Shown here: piece after piece, positions 8,034 through 11,582 of the stretch | Position numbering within the stretch: position 1 is the stretch's first letter | Layout: the number at the start of each line of letters is the position of its first letter | NCBI GenBank assembly: GCA_003132265.1 | Contig: PKXE01000149.1 | Location: 20,159-31,740, forward strand | Origin: Candidatus Dormiibacterota bacterium | Lineage (GTDB): Bacteria; Chloroflexota; Dormibacteria; Aeolococcales; Bog-877 | Direction: 5' to 3' | Length of the DNA: 11,582 bases | Position numbers and translations under genes: made by a program | The notes under the pieces: model-generated | What the model saw: the letters and a program-made list of their open reading frames with translations, nothing else | Databases searched by the model: none | Told to the model about the DNA's origin: nothing

Positions 8034-8039
8034 TATCGT
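8034..8039 (+). promoter_or_regulatory. Putative -10 box TATCGT of a leaderless promoter for the UPF0104-family gene
   Basis: TATCGT on the plus strand with an 8-nt spacer to GTG 8048; no ribosome binding site lies between them. It supports GTG 8048 as the start. A TTGACA at 7988-7993 is too far away (40 nt) to be its -35 box. Confidence 0.45.
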
Positions 8040-8047
8040 GCCGTCAC

Positions 8048-9142
8048 GTGGGTCAGCGCACCGCCCTCATGGTCTTTTCCAGCCTCCGCCGAGCCGCTTC
8101 GCGGCCCTGGGTGAGGGTGGGGGTCACCCTCCTAGCGTTCATGGTCTTCGTCCACTCCGTGAACCTGGGTTCGGCGTTGAAGGCGTTCGGCGACCTCCAC
8201 TGGCAGTGGGCGCTGCTCGCCCTGGCCCTCGCCGGCCTGTCGGTCTTGGCCAGCATCCTGGAATGGGGGGCGCTGGTGAGGGGTGCCGGCAAGATGTTGG
8301 GCTGGCGCTATCTGGGCGGCTGGTACATGAAAGGGCTCTTCATCAACCAGGTGCTCCCCGCCGGAGTCGGCAGTGACGCCGTCCGGGCGGTGCAGGTGGG
8401 CAAGGTCGCTGGTCACGGACCGGTGATCGCCTCGTTGGTGGGAAGCCGCATGGCCGGGACCCTCGGCATGGCCCTCTGGGGACTGCTGGGCGCGGTCGTC
8501 ATGCACAACGTGTTTCGCGTTCCGGGGCTGATCGGGTTTGCCTGCTTCAGCGGGGTGATGCTGATCTGCTGGGCTTTGGCGCTGGGAGCGGAGCGGCTCT
8601 TCGCCAGAGTGCTCGGGAAGGACCCCGCCGAATTCGGCTGGAGGGTCCACCTGCAACGGATCGGCCCCTTCCTGCGCTCACTTGCCAATTACAAAGGCAC
8701 CCCCGGAGCCCTCAGCTGCTCGATCGTCGCCGGTGGACTCGGCTGGGGCCTCAACCTCCTCTCCATGGAGGCGTTCAGCAAGGCACTCGGGTACACGATC
8801 TCCTGGGAGGTCTTTGCGCTAGCCCTGCCGGTGGCACTGTTGGTGACCTTCATCCCGATCTCGGCCAACGGCATTGGGATCCGTGAGGGGGTGTTGGTTT
8901 TCCTCCTGGTCCAGTTCCATGTCCCGCTGGGGATCGCCGCCGCGATGGCCATCTTCGTCGACTTCCAGCTCCTGCCCTTCGCCGCCCTGGGCGCGGGACT
9001 GCACGCCGCGGAGGTGACCCTCCGCCACATCCACGCCCAGCTGATCCGGGTGGGCAGCCTGGGACGCGGTTTCCGGCTGGCCCACGCTACCTTGCGCTGG
9101 GTGCTCGCCCCGGAGTTCGTGGGAGAGCTGACCGGACGCTGA
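8048..9142 (+). CDS. Integral membrane protein, LPG_synthase_TM / UPF0104 flippase-like family
   Basis: The 364-residue protein has about 8 hydrophobic segments. It carries the family's signatures: NQVLPAGVGSDAVRA (100-114), corresponding to the conserved N-x-LP-G-x-G-D-x-R pattern, and ISANGIGIREG (271-281). This family includes the membrane part of lysylphosphatidylglycerol synthase (MprF) and many stand-alone proteins linked to lipid or glycolipid translocation. There is no C-terminal aminoacyl-transferase domain, so lysyl-PG synthesis is unlikely. GTG 8048 is preferred: an in-frame TTG at 7916 would overlap the divergent GT2 gene and add an arginine-rich, unconserved stretch. ATG 8069 is an alternative. 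It diverges from the GT2 gene and converges on ada with 19 bp between stops. A role in moving a glycolipid made by the neighbouring transferase is conjecture. Confidence 0.85.
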   Translation: MGQRTALMVFSSLRRAASRPWVRVGVTLLAFMVFVHSVNLGSALKAFGDLHWQWALLALALAGLSVLASILEWGALVRGAGKMLGWRYLGGWYMKGLFINQVLPAGVGSDAVRAVQVGKVAGHGPVIASLVGSRMAGTLGMALWGLLGAVVMHNVFRVPGLIGFACFSGVMLICWALALGAERLFARVLGKDPAEFGWRVHLQRIGPFLRSLANYKGTPGALSCSIVAGGLGWGLNLLSMEAFSKALGYTISWEVFALALPVALLVTFIPISANGIGIREGVLVFLLVQFHVPLGIAAAMAIFVDFQLLPFAALGAGLHAAEVTLRHIHAQLIRVGSLGRGFRLAHATLRWVLAPEFVGELTGR

Positions 9143-9161
9143 CGACTTCGCCGGGGTCCGC

Positions 9162-10211
9162 CTAGGTCCCCTCCGCCTGCGCCTCCGCCTCCAACAGTCG
9201 GCGCTTGCGGTCAGTGCCCCAGCGATAGCCTCCCTCCCCTCCCGCTGCCGGCACGACCCGGTGGCAGGGGATCAGCAGGGCCACCTGATTGGTGGCGCAG
9301 GCCCGGGCCACCGCCCGGGCAGCCGTCGGCCTGCCGAGCTCACCAGCTAGCTGGCCGTAGGTCTTGGTCCGACCGCGAGGGATCCTCTGGATGTGGCGCC
9401 AGACCAGCCACTGGAACATCGTTCCGTGCACGTCGAGCGGTAGCTCAGGTTGGCCGGACCGGCCCGCCGCGAGACTGAGCGCCGCCTGGCGCACCTCCCC
9501 GAGCCCGGCATCGTCGCGGGTGAGCTGTGCCCAGGGGAAATCCCCCCGCAGCTGGTCCTCCAACTCCAGCTCCCCCTCCCCCATCTTGACCGCGCACACC
9601 CCGCGGTTAGTTACCCCCACCAACAGCGGGCCCAGGAACGACTCGAAGACGCTGTAACGGATCTCCACCCCCGCTCCGCCCCCGCGAAATTGGGTGGGCG
9701 TCATCCCGAGCGCGGCCGGGACCACCTCGTAGAACGCCCGGCTGGAGCCGAACCCGGCGTCGTAGAGCGCTTCGGTGACCGAGGTGCCGGCCGTCAGAGC
9801 AGCACGCGCCCTTCGAGTCCGCAGCGCCCGCGCGTACTCGGTCGGGGAGACTCCGAAAGCTGTCTTGAACCGTCGCTGCAGCTGGCTGGGGCTGAGTCCC
9901 ACCTGGGCCGCCAGGCCCTTCATGCCACCGCTTTCTGGGGAGCGGTCCAGCAACTCTCGAGTGTGCTCCACCGCCGACAGATTGGATCCGGGACCGTCAG
10001 GACGGCAGCGGCGACAGGCGCGGAAGCCAGCGGACCGCGCCGACTCAGCGTCGTCGAAGAAGCGCACCCGATCCCGGATCGGAGTCCGCGCCGGGCAACC
10101 AGGGCGGCAGTAGACGCCGGTGGAGGAAACTCCGAACACAAAATCGGCCTTGGCATCGCGGCCGACCACCGCCATCCACCGCGTGTCCGGGCTGCTGTCG
10201 GTGGTGGTCAT
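9162..10211 (-). CDS. ada: Ada: bifunctional DNA-methylation-damage regulator and O6-methylguanine-DNA methyltransferase
   Basis: Repairs alkylated DNA by irreversible methyl transfer to its own cysteines and, when methylated on the N-terminal cysteine, activates adaptive-response genes. The 349 residues (E. coli Ada has 354) carry all domains in order. The N-terminal zinc-binding domain has cysteines at 35, 39, 66 and 69 in YCRPGCPA and FRACRRC. An AraC-type helix-turn-helix (about 82-176) includes LSPSQLQRRFK and GFGSSRAFYEV. The C-terminal methyltransferase domain has IPRGRTKTYGQLA (277-289), the active-site IPCHRVV (314-320, Cys316) and GGYRWGTDRKRRLLEAE (327-343). ATG 10211 is chosen over GTG 10220 because the latter lies in the probable -10 box. 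No alkA or other adaptive-response gene is adjacent, and I see no E. coli-like Ada box upstream. Confidence 0.96.
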   Translation of the reverse strand: MTTTDSSPDTRWMAVVGRDAKADFVFGVSSTGVYCRPGCPARTPIRDRVRFFDDAESARSAGFRACRRCRPDGPGSNLSAVEHTRELLDRSPESGGMKGLAAQVGLSPSQLQRRFKTAFGVSPTEYARALRTRRARAALTAGTSVTEALYDAGFGSSRAFYEVVPAALGMTPTQFRGGGAGVEIRYSVFESFLGPLLVGVTNRGVCAVKMGEGELELEDQLRGDFPWAQLTRDDAGLGEVRQAALSLAAGRSGQPELPLDVHGTMFQWLVWRHIQRIPRGRTKTYGQLAGELGRPTAARAVARACATNQVALLIPCHRVVPAAGGEGGYRWGTDRKRRLLEAEAQAEGT

Positions 10212-10218
10212 TACTGGC

Positions 10219-10224
10219 ACCTTA
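10219..10224 (-). promoter_or_regulatory. Putative -10 box TAAGGT of a leaderless promoter for ada
   Basis: TAAGGT on the minus strand with exactly 7 nt to ATG 10211, and it covers the alternative GTG at 10220. The AAGG within it could also serve as a weak ribosome binding site 8 nt from the ATG, so leadered translation is not excluded. Confidence 0.45.
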
Positions 10225-10291
10225 CCCGGCTGCTCTATGCCCCGCCATCCGATTTCGGCGCCACATCCTCCACCGGGCCTAGCTCAAGGCG

Positions 10292-11206
10292 TCAGGCCCT
10301 CGGGTCGACGCTCGGCGCTGGCACCGACCTCGAGGACGGGAAGGTGCGCCGCCATAAGGTCACGAAGTGGCCGAGAGCAGTCACCGCCAGCACCGCTCCC
10401 AGGGCGATGTCGGTCTGCCAGGCGGGTCCCCCAGCGAGGACCAGCAGCGAGGAGACCCCGATCGTCACCGCGCTGGCCATGGTGTTGAACTTGCCAAAAC
10501 TGGTCGCCACCATGGCGGGAGGGCGGCGGAGCCAGGGATAGAGCACGAGGAACCCGACGCCCGGCAATCCGTACCGGGCCAGCACCAGTACCGCCAACCA
10601 CAGCGGTATGAACCCGACGATCAGGCACGCCACCGCACACAAAGAGAAGAAGGCCGTGTCCATGATCGGATCGATCGCCCGGCCCAGCACCGTGAGCGGC
10701 CCCGCTCGCCGGGCGATGAAGCCATCGGCCGAGTCAAGAGCCGCAATCGGAGCCGCGATGGCCAGGAACAGCACCCTGGCCAAACCCAGCGGCGGGAGTG
10801 CCGCGTAGAGCACCACTGGCAGGGATAGGTAGGCTCGAATGGCGGTAATCCCGTTGGGGACCCCGAAGCGATCTACCGGAGATTGGTCGGGATAGCGGCG
10901 CAGGAGTGAGATCCCAGCGAAGAGGCACGCCGTAGTGGCCACCCACCAGACCGCGCCCGCCAAGAGGCCCAGCCCGAGGCGGCCGCCGAGCGCGCCCGCG
11001 CTTGCCCCCGCCCCCAGGGTAAGAGCCAGCCCGAGGCCGCTCCACAGCGCCAGGGAAAGCCGCAGCGAGCGTGACCTCCGCCACCTGTCCGCCGCCCCCG
11101 TGAAGAGCCGGCCCATGGCCGCCACCGGCCCGATCGCCTCGGGCTCCGTGCCCGCCGCCGGTGGCCCCAGATCCGGCTCCACGGAATCGTTCGGCGTCTC
11201 CAGCAC
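10292..11206 (-). CDS. CDP-alcohol phosphatidyltransferase family membrane protein with N-terminal extension
   Basis: Predicted inner-membrane enzyme that swaps CMP of a CDP-alcohol for an alcohol acceptor, as in phospholipid head-group or ether/inositol lipid synthesis. The full catalytic signature D-x2-D-G-x2-A-R-x8-G-x3-D-x3-D is intact: Asp158, Asp161, Gly162, Ala165, Arg166, Gly175, Asp179 and Asp183. The usual domain start, VPNGITAIRAYLSLP (116-130), comes more than 100 residues into the protein. Ahead of it lie an acidic, proline-rich tail (1-30) and two extra hydrophobic stretches (about 48-70 and 76-101). Further membrane helices follow the active site to about residue 285. GTG 11206 has a TAGTCT box 7 nt upstream. 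Which alcohol is used (glycerol phosphate, inositol phosphate or other) cannot be read. It is transcribed toward ada with an 80-bp gap. Confidence 0.88.
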   Translation of the reverse strand: MLETPNDSVEPDLGPPAAGTEPEAIGPVAAMGRLFTGAADRWRRSRSLRLSLALWSGLGLALTLGAGASAGALGGRLGLGLLAGAVWWVATTACLFAGISLLRRYPDQSPVDRFGVPNGITAIRAYLSLPVVLYAALPPLGLARVLFLAIAAPIAALDSADGFIARRAGPLTVLGRAIDPIMDTAFFSLCAVACLIVGFIPLWLAVLVLARYGLPGVGFLVLYPWLRRPPAMVATSFGKFNTMASAVTIGVSSLLVLAGGPAWQTDIALGAVLAVTALGHFVTLWRRTFPSSRSVPAPSVDPRA

Positions 11207-11213
11207 CCTTCAG

Positions 11214-11219
11214 AGACTA
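11214..11219 (-). promoter_or_regulatory. Putative -10 box TAGTCT of a leaderless promoter for the CDP-alcohol phosphatidyltransferase gene
   Basis: TAGTCT on the minus strand with a 7-nt spacer to GTG 11206. The spacer holds no usable ribosome binding site (AAGG lies against the start codon). There is no -35 hexamer to support it. Confidence 0.45.
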
Positions 11220-11303
11220 GGGCCAGCCGACCGGAAATGGATGGTGCGGTCTCAGATCGGTAGTCTTGACGATCGGCGCCGACCTTCTTGGTCCCGCGCC
11301 TTC

Positions 11304-11379
11304 GCCCTCGTAGCTCAGGGGATAGAGCAGCGATTTCCTAAACCGCGGGTCGGAGGTTCAAGTCCTTCCGGGGGCACCA
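11304..11379 (+). tRNA. tRNA-Arg (anticodon CCT)
   Basis: A 76-nt cloverleaf with CCA encoded (11377-11379). The acceptor stem GCCCTCG pairs with CGGGGGC (one G-T wobble). The D stem GCTC/GAGC is perfect, and the T stem GGAGG/CCTTC encloses the loop TTCAAGT. The anticodon loop TTCCTAA places CCT at 11337-11339, which reads AGG. In the anticodon stem (11330-11334 with 11342-11346) the fourth pair is A-C, a mismatch where a G-C pair is usual for this tRNA. The gene is divergent from the CDP-alcohol transferase gene. A TTGACG at 11266-11271 could be its -35 box, but no convincing -10 follows. Confidence 0.93.
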
Positions 11380-11471
11380 CAAATCGAGAGCATCCAAGTT
11401 CTCTTGCTGGATCGACAGCTTCAAGGTGAGGGGGGGGGCCAGGGGAAAGGTAACCTTCAATAGCACCATCC
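11380..11471. other. Non-coding spacer with nine-G tract and an imperfect operator half-site
   Basis: Between the tRNA and the inverted repeat I see no gene. The stretch contains an uninterrupted run of nine G (11430-11438) and AAGGT-A-ACCTT (11447-11457). Within and beyond the latter, TAACCTTCAATA (11451-11462) resembles the right arm of the inverted repeat that follows. No clear terminator hairpin with a T run is visible for the tRNA. Confidence 0.5.
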
Positions 11472-11504
11472 CTTATTTGAGGTTATGTGCTAACCTCAAA
11501 TAAG
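11472..11504. promoter_or_regulatory. Perfect 14-bp inverted repeat, probable operator of the downstream gene
   Basis: CTTATTTGAGGTTA (11472-11485) and TAACCTCAAATAAG (11491-11504) are exact reverse complements separated by TGTGC. The element is AT-rich in a GC-rich setting and ends 8 bp before the ATG at 11513, where a repressor would block RNA polymerase. A hairpin with terminator function is less likely because no T run follows and a reading frame opens right after it. Which protein binds it is unknown; autoregulation by the downstream product is an inference. Confidence 0.6.
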
Positions 11505-11512
11505 TAGAGTCC

Positions 11513-11582
11513 ATGTCAAAGGTTGTGAAGCGGAGCTGGCGGAGCGATATCGGGGGAACTGGCCTTTCTCGCAAGGATAGCC
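11513..11582 (+). CDS. Start of an unfinished gene, possibly Fic-family protein (N-terminus only)
   Basis: From ATG 11513 the frame stays open for 23 codons to the window edge, beginning MSKVVKRSWRSD and continuing with a GLSRKDS segment. Fic-domain proteins with an N-terminal Fic_N region often begin with a short basic stretch, an RRW-like motif and a GL-x-R-[RK]-D segment, and the match is suggestive but far too short to prove the family. If it is Fic, the product would be an AMP-transferase or related enzyme with a C-terminal winged helix in many members, which fits self-regulation through the adjacent inverted repeat. TAGAGT at 11505-11510 is AT-rich but too close to the ATG to act as its leaderless -10 box. 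No strong ribosome binding site is seen. Confidence 0.35.
   Translation, partial: MSKVVKRSWRSDIGGTGLSRKDS

Noticed and set aside
10275..10299. GGGCCT...AGGCCC inverted repeat overlapping the stop of the CDP-alcohol transferase gene, as a terminator
   Set aside because: Only 6 bp of stem with a 13-nt loop and no T run in either direction.
11266..11293. TTGACG as -35 of a tRNA-Arg promoter with a weak TTGGTC -10
   Set aside because: The -10 candidate lacks the essential TA; spacing alone is not enough.
10935..11429. Plus-strand open frame of 164 codons running through the tRNA
   Set aside because: Its end is simply the translated tRNA-Arg gene, a well-known annotation artefact; the rest is antisense to the CDP-alcohol transferase.
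1..11582. CRISPR array, insertion sequence or other mobile element within the window
   Set aside because: No regularly spaced repeats, transposase-like frames or flanking terminal repeats were found.

Overview
The window is a GC-rich bacterial chromosome segment with gene-dense, mostly minus-strand coding and frequent GTG starts. Nothing here fixes the taxon. The GC-rich composition, the StrD-type long nucleotidyltransferase and, above all, a run of TANNNT boxes 7-9 nt upstream of start codons (leaderless-type expression) would suit a Terrabacteria lineage such as Actinomycetota, Dormibacterota-like soil bacteria or Chloroflexota; this is inference.

Region 1 (about 1-7955, all minus strand) is a surface-polysaccharide locus. 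Read in the direction of transcription it holds a membrane family-2 glycosyltransferase with a QxxRW motif, tryptophanyl-tRNA synthetase (trpS), then a tight three-gene unit: O-antigen ligase/polymerase-like protein, Wzx-type flippase, and polyprenyl-phosphate sugar phosphotransferase. Last comes a glucose-1-phosphate nucleotidyltransferase (RmlA long/StrD type) cut by the left edge. Together these cover sugar activation, loading of the first sugar on undecaprenyl phosphate, flipping, and polymerisation or ligation. No chain-length regulator or other assembly glycosyltransferase is visible.

Region 2 (8048-9142, plus) is an integral membrane protein of the LPG_synthase_TM/UPF0104 family, divergent from the glycosyltransferase across 92 bp. 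Region 3 (9162-11206, minus) holds a complete Ada methyltransferase/regulator and a CDP-alcohol phosphatidyltransferase with an unusual N-terminal membrane extension.

Region 4 (11207-11582) changes character. A tRNA-Arg(CCT) is followed by non-coding DNA with a nine-G run, a perfect AT-rich 14-bp inverted repeat, and the first 23 codons of an unfinished plus-strand gene that resembles the N-terminus of Fic-family proteins. This looks like a self-regulated, possibly acquired gene next to a tRNA.

The strongest non-gene signal is shared promoter architecture. Seven start codons are preceded by a TANNNT box with a 7-9 nt spacer (four of them exactly 7), while the operon-internal phosphotransferase gene instead has a GGAGG ribosome binding site. 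I see no CRISPR array, insertion sequence or rRNA. No stretch over 300 bases lacks a gene.
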